Source of the DNA: Mucilaginibacter sp. CSA2-8R
Lineage (GTDB): Bacteria; Bacteroidota; Bacteroidia; Sphingobacteriales; Sphingobacteriaceae
NCBI RefSeq assembly: GCF_038806765.1
Contig: NZ_CP152389.1
Coordinates: 3,038,001 to 3,102,000 of the forward strand
Reading direction: 5' to 3'
DNA length: 64,000 nucleotides
Below the pieces are notes generated by a model. It saw nothing but the letters and a program-made list of their open reading frames with translations. It did no database searches and was not told the DNA's origin. Positions 6,991 to 16,580 of this stretch are shown one piece after another. The position numbers were made by a program, and so were the translations under genes. Each line of letters opens with the position of its first letter. Within the stretch, counting starts at the first letter, position 1.

Positions 6991-8388
6991 ATGCTTAAAC
7001 CACTATTTGTTGCATGCCTATTTGCATTTTCATTGTGTGCCTGGGCTCAACCCAAAAATACAGTTATTGAGGGTGAGATAAAAAATTCATTGGCTAATCA
7101 AGTTGATCTTGAATTATTTAAGTACATCAATATAGTTGAAGGGGTAAATTTTTCCAAAGAGCTTTCTGATGGCAAATTCAAATTCAATTTTAAGTTAACT
7201 GAACCCGCTTACTTTAATTTGCAGGCAGAGAAAGCCGGGCTTACCTTTTTTTTAATTGAACCCGGAGACAGCTTGCATTTAAGTATAGATGCAAAACTAC
7301 CAACCCAATTTACGTTTTTGGGCAAAGGTTCCGCTTCGGCAACCTATCAGTACACTGCAGCACAAAAATACAATAGATGGTTTAATCCCCCGGTTAAGAT
7401 TGCTGTTGAAAACTACCCATTATACTTTGCCTACATCGACTCGAACATAGCTGTACAGTTAGATTACCTGAATGCCTATAAAAATCTTTTATCACCAGTG
7501 GCTTATCAAACACTGCATGCTGACATCATATATGATGGCGAGATACATAAATCATGGTTTTGGGGCTCCGTAAAATCGCAGGACGGTATCGAATTGTATT
7601 ACAAGAAGCTTTTTGCACGCAAGAGGCTGATCATTAACGACAGCATGGTTTATTCAAGAAACCTACCTTATTATTTGTTAACACAAAACGAGATTGACTA
7701 CCAACGGCTGTACAATATCGATGGGGGAAAGTTCAGTTTTAACGGTAAATATATGTTGCTTAAGGCTTTAACCAATGGCCGGGTTCAGGAACGTGCACTT
7801 GCACAGCTTATGCTTCAACAAATCTCCATTTTTGGTGATCAGATGGCGCTTAGCGAGAAAGACTATTTAAATGGTCCGTACAACGCTGCGTTTAAGGAGC
7901 GGGTGCGCGCCCGGTATGAATTGCAGCAAAAGTTTGGCGTTGGAAAACCGGCGATCGACTTCACTTTACCTGACATTAATAACAAAAAAATATCGTTATC
8001 AAATTTTAAAGGTAAACTGGTCCTTCTGGATTTTTGGTATAATGGCTGTCCGTCCTGTGCGAAGGTCTTCAATGCCATGAACACAGTTAAAGATCACTTT
8101 AAGAGCAACGCTAACGTAGTTTTCTTAAACATTTCGGTTGATCAAACTAAAACACGTTGGCAACAGGGAATTGATTTGTATAAGATTAATGATGGCGTAA
8201 ATGTGTACACAGAAGGCAAAGGCGAAAATCACGAGGTGATTAAAAATTACGGAATAAATGGCTATCCCTCTCAGTTTTTAATAGATAAGCAAAGTCGTTA
8301 CGTTAGCTATGCGCCGCCGAGACCTGAGTTGGATAACGGAAAAGCATTGATTGCGCTGATGGAAAATGTATTAGCAGCGAAAAAGTGA
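6991..8388 (+). CDS. TlpA-like thioredoxin-fold protein with DUF4369-like N-terminus
   Basis: A 465-residue exported protein. Residues 1-19 are a signal peptide ending in CAWAQ. Residues 20-120 resemble the DUF4369 beta domain common in Bacteroidota. A helical middle leads to an AhpC/TSA-TlpA thioredoxin fold (about 320-465) with FWYNGCPSC, redox cysteines Cys353 and Cys356, and a cis-Pro region near GYPSQFLI. It probably reduces or isomerises disulfides in the periplasm; the substrate is unknown. It is monocistronic and divergent from phage module A, and is more AT-rich than the phage genes. Confidence 0.85.
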   Translation: MLKPLFVACLFAFSLCAWAQPKNTVIEGEIKNSLANQVDLELFKYINIVEGVNFSKELSDGKFKFNFKLTEPAYFNLQAEKAGLTFFLIEPGDSLHLSIDAKLPTQFTFLGKGSASATYQYTAAQKYNRWFNPPVKIAVENYPLYFAYIDSNIAVQLDYLNAYKNLLSPVAYQTLHADIIYDGEIHKSWFWGSVKSQDGIELYYKKLFARKRLIINDSMVYSRNLPYYLLTQNEIDYQRLYNIDGGKFSFNGKYMLLKALTNGRVQERALAQLMLQQISIFGDQMALSEKDYLNGPYNAAFKERVRARYELQQKFGVGKPAIDFTLPDINNKKISLSNFKGKLVLLDFWYNGCPSCAKVFNAMNTVKDHFKSNANVVFLNISVDQTKTRWQQGIDLYKINDGVNVYTEGKGENHEVIKNYGINGYPSQFLIDKQSRYVSYAPPRPELDNGKALIALMENVLAAKK

Positions 8389-8613
8389 TTTTATTAATGA
8401 CGGACAAGGCTTTTTAGCGCAAGTCTTAGCGCAGCTGGAACACGCCGTGCCTGACTTGAGCTTTATAATTGTTTATGTGATGAAATGTACCAAAGCTAAA
8501 AAAAGCCTAGGTCAGCCTTGCTTACAACACGACCGCAATAAGACTCGTGCCTTAATGCGATTATTATAATTTTTCTTAAATAAGCATAATAACAAAGATA
8601 TCAATAACATATA

Positions 8614-9114
8614 ATGCCTTTTCCATTCTCCATGCACTTTTCCAAACCACTAAAAGCTGTTATCACACCTGAGAATCGGCAGATGGTATTAAATTACATT
8701 AAGCAAAGTATCACCGATAAGAAAGCTGATAATGTAGTAATAAATTTAGATCATGTAAAGTACAAAGGTTCAACATCAAACAGCAGAACATCGCTTTTTG
8801 GCACTGTGGATTGTGGTGTTTTTTCTGTAATTCTTGAAAACGGCCGCTGGTATGTAAGCTACCAAATTTTTATAAAAAAGCTATTTTTATTTGCTTCGGC
8901 ATTTTGTACGCTTGGAGCCTTCATCACTAATATTTGGTTTGGCGTTATAGGGTTTTTATGGCTATTTGGTCTGAATTGTTTAGTTGCCCTCTTTCAGGAC
9001 ATGAGTTCGGCTGGTACCTTGATGTTAGGCATTGACGAACTAATTTGTGGTAAGGAACCGGAAGTGTATGAAGTGAAGGACGAAGATTCTGAAAAGCTTA
9101 AAAGTTGGTTTTAG
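8614..9114 (+). CDS. uncharacterised membrane protein
   Basis: A 166-residue protein with a polar N-terminal domain (1-85), two closely spaced membrane segments (about 90-108 and 112-130) and an acidic C-terminal tail. There is no signal peptide. The layout resembles the small PH-like or YcxB-like membrane proteins found elsewhere in this window (20103, 20755, 61560), with the membrane hairpin in a different place. It has its own upstream region and no obvious partner. Confidence 0.6.
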   Translation: MPFPFSMHFSKPLKAVITPENRQMVLNYIKQSITDKKADNVVINLDHVKYKGSTSNSRTSLFGTVDCGVFSVILENGRWYVSYQIFIKKLFLFASAFCTLGAFITNIWFGVIGFLWLFGLNCLVALFQDMSSAGTLMLGIDELICGKEPEVYEVKDEDSEKLKSWF

Positions 9115-9320
9115 CAGCGGGTATAAGTTCTAATATTGGCAACCCCATCCACCGGCGCGAGTATACAGCGCTGCCGTGCGGGCTCCTACTCGTGACTATG
9201 AATAAAGGTGCGAGTATTAAACGCTCTAATAAACCTATATACTCGTGCTTATAAACCGTCCGGGCAGTGTAATTGTTATTAAGTTTTGCCCATCAACTTA
9301 CCAACCCTTACCTTCATCGC

Positions 9321-10592
9321 ATGCGGATAGGTCTGTTTACTTATGGTTCCAGGGGAGATGTGCAGCCTTACATTGCTTTAGCGCTTAGGCTGATGCAAGA
9401 GGGCTTTGATGTTACTCTGGGGGCTCCCGAAAACTTTAAGGCGTTTGTGGAGAGTTTCGGGGTTACGTTTTTCGGGCTTTATGGTAATGCAGAGGAAATT
9501 ATTTATTCGGCGGAGTGTCAGAAGATTATTAAGTCCGGCAATAACCTGGCGTTTGTTAAATTTTTGTTCAGTGCGTTGTCCGACCGCAGTGGTGAGTTGT
9601 TTAGCGGCATTTTGAGTTTTTGCGAAGGGGTGGATGTGGTGATTGCCAATAACGTAGGTGCAACCACGGTTAGCGTAGCCACCGAATATCTGAAACTGCC
9701 CCTGCTTATTTTGCAGCTCAACCCGCCGGTTATCGAAACCACGGCTTTCCCCCTGCCCGGCGTACGCATTCCTAACTATGCCCGGTTAAACCGTTTGTCG
9801 TACCGCCTGTTTTACCGGCTCATGTGGCATTTTGCCAAACGGGATATCATTGCGTTCCGGAAACAGTTGGCGCTGCCCAACGCCAAAACCTCAGTTTATC
9901 ATTATATCAACACCAAAAAAATCCCGGTGATGCATGCCTTTAGCGAAGCACTCATCAGTCGCCCGGCCGATTGGGACAACCACCAGGTGGTTACCGGCTT
10001 TATAACCCTCGACGAGCAGGCCCGCACGCATAACCGTTTTGATGCCACAAACCCAGAACTTGTGGCCTGGATAAAAAGCGGCACCAAACCCATTTATATA
10101 GGCTTTGGCAGTATCCCGGTGCCCGACCCGCTTAAACTGCGACAAATGATTGCGGACATCCTTGAGCAAACCAATGAGCGTATTATTTTATGCCAGGGAT
10201 GGTCAATTTTACCCGACATTCCCAAAAACGACAGGCTGTTTATCATTGTCTCCGCAAATCATCAGTGGCTGTTTCGGCAATGCAAAATGGTGGTTTCCCA
10301 CGGCGGCATCGGCACCCTCACGGCCGCCATGAAAGCCGGTGTACCCGTCATCGTAATTTCCATCTTTGTTGACCAGCCTATCTGGGGAGACATCATCACA
10401 AAAAAGAAACTGGGCATACATTTGCCTTGGCGTAAAATCAACACTAAAAAATTAGTGAATGCGATACAGGTAATAAACCAGGAGCCGGATTATGGCAACC
10501 GCGTTGCGGCGGTAGCCCAGGTTTTAAACCGGGAGGATGGCACGGGTGCGGTGATTATTTTCATGAAAAAATGGCTACTGACATCTACATGA
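9321..10592 (+). CDS. UGT-family glycosyltransferase (GT1-like)
   Basis: A 423-residue GT-B enzyme. The N-terminal MRIGLFTYGSRGDVQPYIAL is the classic acceptor-side motif of sterol, macrolide and carotenoid-type glycosyltransferases, and the C-terminal nucleotide-sugar site carries SHGGIGTLTAAMKAGVP (His327, Gly328, Gly329) and FVDQPIWG. It would move a sugar from a nucleotide donor to a small or lipid acceptor in the cytoplasm. ATG at 9321 is preferred to upstream in-frame starts because the family motif begins there. The acceptor is unknown and no biosynthetic cluster surrounds it. Confidence 0.85.
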   Translation: MRIGLFTYGSRGDVQPYIALALRLMQEGFDVTLGAPENFKAFVESFGVTFFGLYGNAEEIIYSAECQKIIKSGNNLAFVKFLFSALSDRSGELFSGILSFCEGVDVVIANNVGATTVSVATEYLKLPLLILQLNPPVIETTAFPLPGVRIPNYARLNRLSYRLFYRLMWHFAKRDIIAFRKQLALPNAKTSVYHYINTKKIPVMHAFSEALISRPADWDNHQVVTGFITLDEQARTHNRFDATNPELVAWIKSGTKPIYIGFGSIPVPDPLKLRQMIADILEQTNERIILCQGWSILPDIPKNDRLFIIVSANHQWLFRQCKMVVSHGGIGTLTAAMKAGVPVIVISIFVDQPIWGDIITKKKLGIHLPWRKINTKKLVNAIQVINQEPDYGNRVAAVAQVLNREDGTGAVIIFMKKWLLTST

Positions 10593-10676
10593 TTCACTGG
10601 TGGCAATCTATATCTAGTTATTGTCACCATAGTATTTATCGTAAAAGTAAAATTTCGATCCACATTCCTTTAAGTC

Positions 10677-10949
10677 ATGATTACAACTGAAAAACTAAAT
10701 ATTTATCAACGCTTTAATGGCGACAGTCATGAATGGGGCCAGTTTGGTTCGGAGGCAGATAAGGCTGCTATGGATGATGACGACTGGATGATTATTGATG
10801 GGCTGGTTCAGGATATATGCCTCGTTAATACCGGTCTTGCGGCTGACGCGTTAATAAAGTCTGTAGACGAAAAATTAGATGAGTATTGTGCAGATGAATA
10901 CGCTATACACGCTTTGAAAAGTCTTGCTTTAGGTAAGCCCGCCAAATAA
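10677..10949 (+). CDS. small acidic protein of unknown function
   Basis: A 90-residue acidic soluble protein, rich in Asp around residues 33-42 (AAMDDDDWMIID). It starts 84 bp after the glycosyltransferase and ends 16 bp before the multi-pass membrane gene, so it is probably cotranscribed with the latter. No domain is recognised. Confidence 0.6.
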   Translation: MITTEKLNIYQRFNGDSHEWGQFGSEADKAAMDDDDWMIIDGLVQDICLVNTGLAADALIKSVDEKLDEYCADEYAIHALKSLALGKPAK

Positions 10950-10965
10950 ACCTTACTATTGCGCT

Positions 10966-11886
10966 ATGCTTAGCATCAGCAAAGATTGGTTCATGAAAAC
11001 CCTGCCAGCTTGCGCCATCATATTTTTGATGATTGGCGCGGCCATGTTCCTTAATAACACTGAAATCATCTTACCCGAGGTAAGTGCTTTGGCCATCGGC
11101 AGCTTGGTGTACCAAAACCCGGCATGGCTGGCCAGGCCGTTTTATTTGTTTTTACTGCCATCGCTTACTGCCATAGGCGGGTTTTTGATTAACCAGTTAG
11201 CGATTGACCAGGCTGCCAAGCTCATCATGGTGCTCGCGCTGGTTATCTTGGTGCTTACTATTTTTAAAAGCGCACTGGCCCCGGCCTTTGCTACGGGTTT
11301 GCTGCCTGTTATTACCCATGCCGGCTCGATGATGTTTGTATATTCGGTAGTGGTTCTTACGCTTTTACTGTACGCGTGCATCCGTTTCTTTTACAAATAC
11401 TTACCTACAACGGAGCTCGTCAAGTCGCCCGGCCGTCAGCACAGATGGCTGTATTTTGCTTTTTTGTCGGTTTGGATACTCGTTTGCCGAGCTAAGGGCT
11501 GCATGATGATGGCAGCCATTCCTCCGGTTGTGGTGGTGGGTTACGAGTCGATGCATAAAGACACCTATCCTGTCGGCGTTTTGGGCAAACAGATAATTTG
11601 CCTGGTGGCTGCCGCGCTACTGGGTACGGCAAGCCTCTACCTGTTTAAAAATCTGCTTTTGGCCACGCTGGTTGATTTTGTCGCAATCACGGCTTTATTC
11701 AGCATTGTTAGGTTTAAACTTACGCCTGCCTACGCCATGTCGCTATTGCCCATGGTGTTGCCAGGTACGTCGCATGCTTATTTTAGTTTGTGGGTTTTGC
11801 TGATGTGCATCGTGATCTTCGGGTTTGTATGGGTTTATAAAAACATCAGCTTTTCGGCAGTTTTACCACAGGCAGAAGCTAACTAA
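10966..11886 (+). CDS. multi-pass membrane protein with internal duplication
   Basis: A 306-residue protein with about eight membrane segments in two similar halves. The first half ends FATGLLPVITHAGSMMFVYS and the second AYAMSLLPMVLPGTSHAYFS, and the preceding loops also match (ALAIGSLVYQNPAW, MAAIPPVVVVGYESM). Tandem 4-TM repeats of this sort recall HPP-type membrane proteins, but no firm family is claimed. It lies 16 bp after the small acidic gene. Confidence 0.65.
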   Translation: MLSISKDWFMKTLPACAIIFLMIGAAMFLNNTEIILPEVSALAIGSLVYQNPAWLARPFYLFLLPSLTAIGGFLINQLAIDQAAKLIMVLALVILVLTIFKSALAPAFATGLLPVITHAGSMMFVYSVVVLTLLLYACIRFFYKYLPTTELVKSPGRQHRWLYFAFLSVWILVCRAKGCMMMAAIPPVVVVGYESMHKDTYPVGVLGKQIICLVAAALLGTASLYLFKNLLLATLVDFVAITALFSIVRFKLTPAYAMSLLPMVLPGTSHAYFSLWVLLMCIVIFGFVWVYKNISFSAVLPQAEAN

Positions 11887-11976
11887 AATTAAACAAACTG
11901 CTGATGACTATACAGCATTCCAGAGGAAAGTTTCGCATTTAAGTATATCACCGCAACTGCATGGCTTTCATTTAGC

Positions 11977-12009
11977 AGGTGAGATACCGGCCTTCGTCGG
12001 CATAACCGG
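11977..12009. repeat. REP-like hairpin, degenerate copy
   Basis: TGAGATACCGGCCTTCGTCG followed by GCATAACCGG resembles the family consensus GGGATGCCGA-N6-TCGGCATGACGG with two or three changes. It lies in the 3' region of the membrane protein gene. It is the leftmost member seen and the next is at 34511. Confidence 0.5.
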
Positions 12010-12189
12010 AAAGCTTTACTACATGGATGTTATCTATCTAAATTTAACCTGTTTCTCCCTTCTACCGGCCAATTTGTCAAAAATTAAAACCGGTACCCTG
12101 TTAGCCAGTTAAGTATCCTGAAGATTGTTGTCCGAAGAATTAAGGATGATAATACAGTTGTTGTAATTGCTGATACTTAATTATACCCC

Positions 12190-13572
12190 ATGCCTAAAAT
12201 TAAAACCAACGACTCCGTTTTAGTGATTGTACGCCGGGCGCTGTCGGAGTTTTTGCTGCTTCCCACCATCATCATTATCTTGTTTTTGTGTTTGGCGGGG
12301 TTCAGCAGCTTTTTAGATCAGGAACGTATTGCCAGTGCGCGCCCGGTGAGGCATTTTTTGCAGACGCATATTTTTGCCAACGCCGACGCCACCAGTAATT
12401 TGTTGGGGGCCATTGTGTCGGGCACTATCTCGGTAACTACGCTAACTACTACCTTGCTACTGGTGATTGTGCAGCAGTCGGCCGGGTCGATGACGGCGCA
12501 GGTGTTCGACCAGTTTTTGCGGCGTAAAACCAACCAGTTTTACCTGGGCTTTTTTGTGGGACTGGCCCTGTACGCCATGATTATACTGGCCACGGTAAAT
12601 AAGCCCTTTAATCCGGTTTGGGGCGGCACCATTGCCTTTTGCCTCACCGCGCTTGCCCTGTACTTTTTGGTGTTGCTGATGTATACCACCATAAACCAGA
12701 TGCGCCCCGCCGAAATTGTAAACGCCATTTACTACCGTGTACTGGAAGCCCGCGAAAGGCAGTTAAAGGCTTTGAGTTTTACCACGGCCATCCACACTAC
12801 CTGTGCCGATAAAACCAGCGTACTGGTGTGCGAAAAAGGCGGCTATATTATTGACATTGATACTAAGTTTTTGGCTGGCTTTGTAACCGACAATTGCCCC
12901 GACAGCAAAGTAATACTGCATCACTGCATGGGCGACTATGTGGCTTTTGGCGAAGAACTGGCCATGGTGGTAAACGGGCAACCACATGAGCTGGCACTGC
13001 AACAGGCCATCCACAAAAGCATCCGGTTTGATATACAGCGCGACATTGATTTTGATGCGGCCTACGGCATTACCCAGATTGAAACTATTGCCTGGACGTC
13101 GGCCTCTACCGCCCACTCGAACCCTGCCCCCGGCGTACTGTGCGTAAACGTGTTGCACAACGTTTTGGGCGCCCTGAGTGCCGAAAAAGAACTGCCGAAA
13201 GAGAAAGGCAGTGAAGTAATTTTATACAGCGATAACGTTTTTGAGGTCCTGATGACCGGTTTTGAAAACTTACTGGTGGTATCGTCCGAATCTATGCAGC
13301 ACCAGGTGTTTGTAGGCGTCATCAACACCCTAACCACCAAAATGGACCGTTTCCCGGCCGACCAACAAAAGCGCATGGAAGACGTCCTGCTGCTGTCGTT
13401 ATCCGTAATGGGCGACCACGTGCTTACCCGCACGCTCGACCGATGTTTGTCGGCAGCCAGCCAAAAACTGCGTACCCTCGGTTTCACATCCACCGCGCAA
13501 GCCGTTGACGAAGCGCACCACCACCTGAAAGAAAGTGTTGGAAAGTTAAATTCGAGGTCGACGAGGGTTTGA
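12190..13572 (+). CDS. DUF2254 membrane protein
   Basis: A 460-residue protein with four membrane segments in the first 185 residues (about 20-42, 75-100, 120-140, 150-175) and a cytosolic C-terminal part of about 270 residues. The order and motifs (SATSNLLGAIVSG-type loop, QSAGSMTAQVFDQFLRRKTNQFYLG) are those of DUF2254. Members are thought to be membrane channel-like proteins but have no proven role. It is monocistronic with a short 5' region. Confidence 0.8.
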   Translation: MPKIKTNDSVLVIVRRALSEFLLLPTIIIILFLCLAGFSSFLDQERIASARPVRHFLQTHIFANADATSNLLGAIVSGTISVTTLTTTLLLVIVQQSAGSMTAQVFDQFLRRKTNQFYLGFFVGLALYAMIILATVNKPFNPVWGGTIAFCLTALALYFLVLLMYTTINQMRPAEIVNAIYYRVLEARERQLKALSFTTAIHTTCADKTSVLVCEKGGYIIDIDTKFLAGFVTDNCPDSKVILHHCMGDYVAFGEELAMVVNGQPHELALQQAIHKSIRFDIQRDIDFDAAYGITQIETIAWTSASTAHSNPAPGVLCVNVLHNVLGALSAEKELPKEKGSEVILYSDNVFEVLMTGFENLLVVSSESMQHQVFVGVINTLTTKMDRFPADQQKRMEDVLLLSLSVMGDHVLTRTLDRCLSAASQKLRTLGFTSTAQAVDEAHHHLKESVGKLNSRSTRV

Positions 13573-13647
13573 TAAATGCCCCTCCAGTATTTGTTGATGG
13601 CAAGTTGATGGAATAAGTTGTTACCTTTATCGTTAGCTTTAACCTGA

Positions 13648-14406
13648 ATGGATACCCAGCGAATATTAGATAAGCTTCACCAACTTATTGAACTTAATCC
13701 TAATGGAGATTACGGTTACATTAACAAACCAATACCCGAAAGCGATTTACTCGACTTTGAAGCTAAACATCAGGTAAAGCTCCCGCCAGATTACCGGGCT
13801 TTTATTAATCAAATATTTGATGGCGGCGTAGGCCCGTGTCAGATTATGCCCTTAAGTTATTGGGACTCCACCCATAACGCAGTGTATTTAGACAGCCTGG
13901 AAAACAAATTATCCGAACCTTTTCCGTTAACGGAACGCTGGACCAGAGGTAACTTCAACTATGGCCGCGTTGTCAATGATTATCAACGAAATGCTATCAT
14001 CAACGGCACTATACGCCTATGCCACGCGGGATGCGGAACGTTCCTTTTTTTGGTTGTAAATGGAGCTGAGTATGGAAATATATGGGTTGACGACAGAAGC
14101 TCGAATCAGGAGATTAAGCCGCTGATTGACGAAGAAACCGGAGGCCGGATAAATTTTGAAAAATGGTACAATGACTGGCTTGATGCTGAAATTAAACTAT
14201 ACCAACGCCGGCCACGTAGGCGCAGGCAGATGGTTACGCAGCTCAGTGAAATACAAGTCCAGGAACCCAAACCCGAAGTTGTTGAGATAGTCCGGGAAGA
14301 GGCTGCCGAAGAACCTCTAAGCACTTGGAACCGTTTTAAAAACGGCATTGTACATGCCTATAAAATTGTGGTAGAAACATACGCGTTGAGAAAGTCTGAA
14401 CATTAA
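13648..14406 (+). CDS. SMI1/KNR4 family protein
   Basis: A 252-residue soluble protein. Residues 20-180 fit the SMI1/KNR4 fold: an early ESDLLDFEAKHQVKLPPDYRAF helix pair, GGVGPCQIMPL, and LCHAGCGTFLFLVVNGAEYGNIW. The C-terminal 60 residues are basic then acidic. Many bacterial members are immunity proteins against polymorphic toxins. No toxin gene is adjacent, so it is either an orphan immunity gene or a housekeeping relative. It is convergent with the S41 peptidase gene. Confidence 0.75.
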   Translation: MDTQRILDKLHQLIELNPNGDYGYINKPIPESDLLDFEAKHQVKLPPDYRAFINQIFDGGVGPCQIMPLSYWDSTHNAVYLDSLENKLSEPFPLTERWTRGNFNYGRVVNDYQRNAIINGTIRLCHAGCGTFLFLVVNGAEYGNIWVDDRSSNQEIKPLIDEETGGRINFEKWYNDWLDAEIKLYQRRPRRRRQMVTQLSEIQVQEPKPEVVEIVREEAAEEPLSTWNRFKNGIVHAYKIVVETYALRKSEH

Positions 14407-14520
14407 ACAAGCTCGGGCAGCAGAGAATTAGTCGCTACTGCAAACTTTGTCATTAATCCTCCTTTTTATGCGTTGAGTTTGGTAAACAATCAATTGCATT
14501 GTTTTATCCACTTAGCATCC

Positions 14521-15993
14521 TCAGTCATTCAACCACTTTAAAGCCGCCTCCAGCGCCGCGTCTGTTTGCTGGCTATTGCCTGGTGGCACCAGCACATCGG
14601 GCGGAATGTTGACCATATATTTCTTTTGATTACGGTCGGCCGCGTAGCCGGCAGCTAGGTACAGGTAGTCGCCGGTGGAGAGTTTGATTTGGGAGTTAGT
14701 GGTTACGTAGCCCGCGGTGGGCTGGCCGAATAGCCGGGCGTTAGGTTTACCGGCAAAACTCAGGGTGGTCATTTCGCCGCTGCTGGCGGTGCCGGCGCCA
14801 ATCAGTACGGCAATCTTACTTTCGGGTTTGCGCAGGGTGTACGGACGGGCAACCGTTACATATTTGGCGCGACCAATGGCAAAGCTGCCCTGATGATAGG
14901 TCCAGGCGCTGCTTTGGCTGTCTTTAATTTCGGGGTACAAAAAACCGCCCAGCGTGCCCTCGCCCACCAGCGGCCCCAAGCCGGCCATCATGGGGTACAT
15001 GTTACCGCCATTGTTCCGGCGCAAATCAACCACCCAGCCTTTAACGTCCTGACGCGTGTCTAAATCCTGAATGAGCTGCTGTATGTGCGAGGCAAAGTTT
15101 ACACTGGCCGTATCGCTCACCGACCCAAAGGCCGGCACCGATATGTACCCAACCCCACCCGGTAACAGCTTACTTTCAGGCTGCCGCGCCACGCTGTTGC
15201 GGGTAGCGTAATCTTGCGCCATGGTTTTGCTTTTATAGTTGGAGTGTTTATCGCCGGCCAGCCGTAGCCTCGACACCATGTAATCTAAAATTACCGGGCT
15301 ATCCTCCCTGGTGAGGCCCGAGGCGGTCAGTTCCTGCAAGCCTTGTTCTGCAGCCTGCCAGTTCACCGAGTCGGCATATATAGAACGCCGTTTAACCATG
15401 GCAGTAACCTCGCGGCTGAATTTAACGAGGTCTTTGGATGGGGCGCTGTTTATTTTGGGCAAGTCTTCGGTAGCAAAATCGTCGAGCCAAACGGTGCCGG
15501 TTCCGGTCAGTTGCGCGCCGAGCAGCAATGTTTTAGCATTACTGTCGATGGTAAGTTTAAGAGTGAGCCTTTTCCAGTCGTTGGTGCCGCTCAGTGCTTC
15601 CTGCTGCATTTGCGATGTCTGGTGGCTCAATATCCTGTTTCGGCTGTCAAATACCTGAGCAAGCAGCTGTGCGTTACTTTTTACGTCGCTGGCTTTAAGG
15701 TATGCCATCACTGTAATACGCTTTAAAACAGACGTTTGAATCGGTATTACTTGCGATACCGTTTGATAAGCGCCCGGCGCGGCCCCTGCACTTTGTATTT
15801 GTAATGATTTACTCCCGGCATGTTTTTCCTGCTCGGTTAACTTTACGGTATAGCCCGCCGTCGGCCTCCATTTCCAGGATTGTGGCGTAGTAGCCAGGGT
15901 GTCGGACGTGGTTTCGAACCCGGCATTTGCTATCTGGGCTTGGGTAGCATTAAAGGCAAGGCAAAAGGCTATTATGGCGGCAAGTCGCTTCAT
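14521..15993 (-). CDS. exported S41-family peptidase
   Basis: A 490-residue protein with a signal peptide (1-19), a carbohydrate-binding-like beta domain (20-175) and an S41 (C-terminal processing/tricorn core) peptidase domain (190-488). GAGTASSGE at 399-407 gives the probable nucleophile Ser404 with Glu407, and AGDKHSNY at 246-253 supplies His250 as in the tricorn-type subgroup. The lysine of the CtpA TFGKG motif is absent (PTAGYVTT instead), so a Ser/His mechanism is inferred. It probably cleaves peptides in the periplasm. Confidence 0.8.
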   Translation of the reverse strand: MKRLAAIIAFCLAFNATQAQIANAGFETTSDTLATTPQSWKWRPTAGYTVKLTEQEKHAGSKSLQIQSAGAAPGAYQTVSQVIPIQTSVLKRITVMAYLKASDVKSNAQLLAQVFDSRNRILSHQTSQMQQEALSGTNDWKRLTLKLTIDSNAKTLLLGAQLTGTGTVWLDDFATEDLPKINSAPSKDLVKFSREVTAMVKRRSIYADSVNWQAAEQGLQELTASGLTREDSPVILDYMVSRLRLAGDKHSNYKSKTMAQDYATRNSVARQPESKLLPGGVGYISVPAFGSVSDTASVNFASHIQQLIQDLDTRQDVKGWVVDLRRNNGGNMYPMMAGLGPLVGEGTLGGFLYPEIKDSQSSAWTYHQGSFAIGRAKYVTVARPYTLRKPESKIAVLIGAGTASSGEMTTLSFAGKPNARLFGQPTAGYVTTNSQIKLSTGDYLYLAAGYAADRNQKKYMVNIPPDVLVPPGNSQQTDAALEAALKWLND

Positions 15994-16165
15994 GTGGTAA
16001 GGGTAAAGTTTAATTGGGTTGAACGAGGTGGTAAGACAGGGCTGGGATGTTAAGGTTTAACTTATAGCCAATTAAATTTATCCTCGATATTAGCTTGTTA
16101 ATATCCGTGATGTTAGATAAATAGCGTTGCTGTGTATTTTAAGTCATAATTGTTAGCTTTAATTT

Positions 16166-16474
16166 ATGCAAATGTTAAAAAAGCTATTTCAGATACGGAA
16201 CGCGAATGGTTTCTGCTGTGATGATTTTGAAATTCGCCTCCAGCTGCCATCAACATCGGCACCTAACATCAGGATAGTAAAGATTTTACCACACCCAACT
16301 TGGGAACAAGACAGAGTTTACTTAATGCGTGTTATCACGTTAGGTTACGAAAAATTTGACATCATGAAAGTAATTTTCATGCATATTACTTACTGCCCCT
16401 ACTGTGATGCAAATTTGAAAAAATATTATAAGTCTGAAAAATATGCTAATGAGATCGAGGGCGTTACTTTTTAG
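16166..16474 (+). CDS. small hypothetical protein with CxxC
   Basis: A 102-residue protein with CCDD near residue 18 and YCPYC near 75-79, the second a possible metal or redox pair. There is no signal peptide or membrane helix. It is AT-rich relative to the neighbouring base-modification gene and stands alone. No family is recognised. Confidence 0.5.
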   Translation: MQMLKKLFQIRNANGFCCDDFEIRLQLPSTSAPNIRIVKILPHPTWEQDRVYLMRVITLGYEKFDIMKVIFMHITYCPYCDANLKKYYKSEKYANEIEGVTF

Positions 16475-16580
16475 AAGTTCTATGATTATTTTACTTTTTT
16501 GAATTTATAATCTTACTTGTCATTAAGATTCATTTAAAACTGGAAATCTTTAGGTAACGGATACTTTTACGCCTCCCCCC

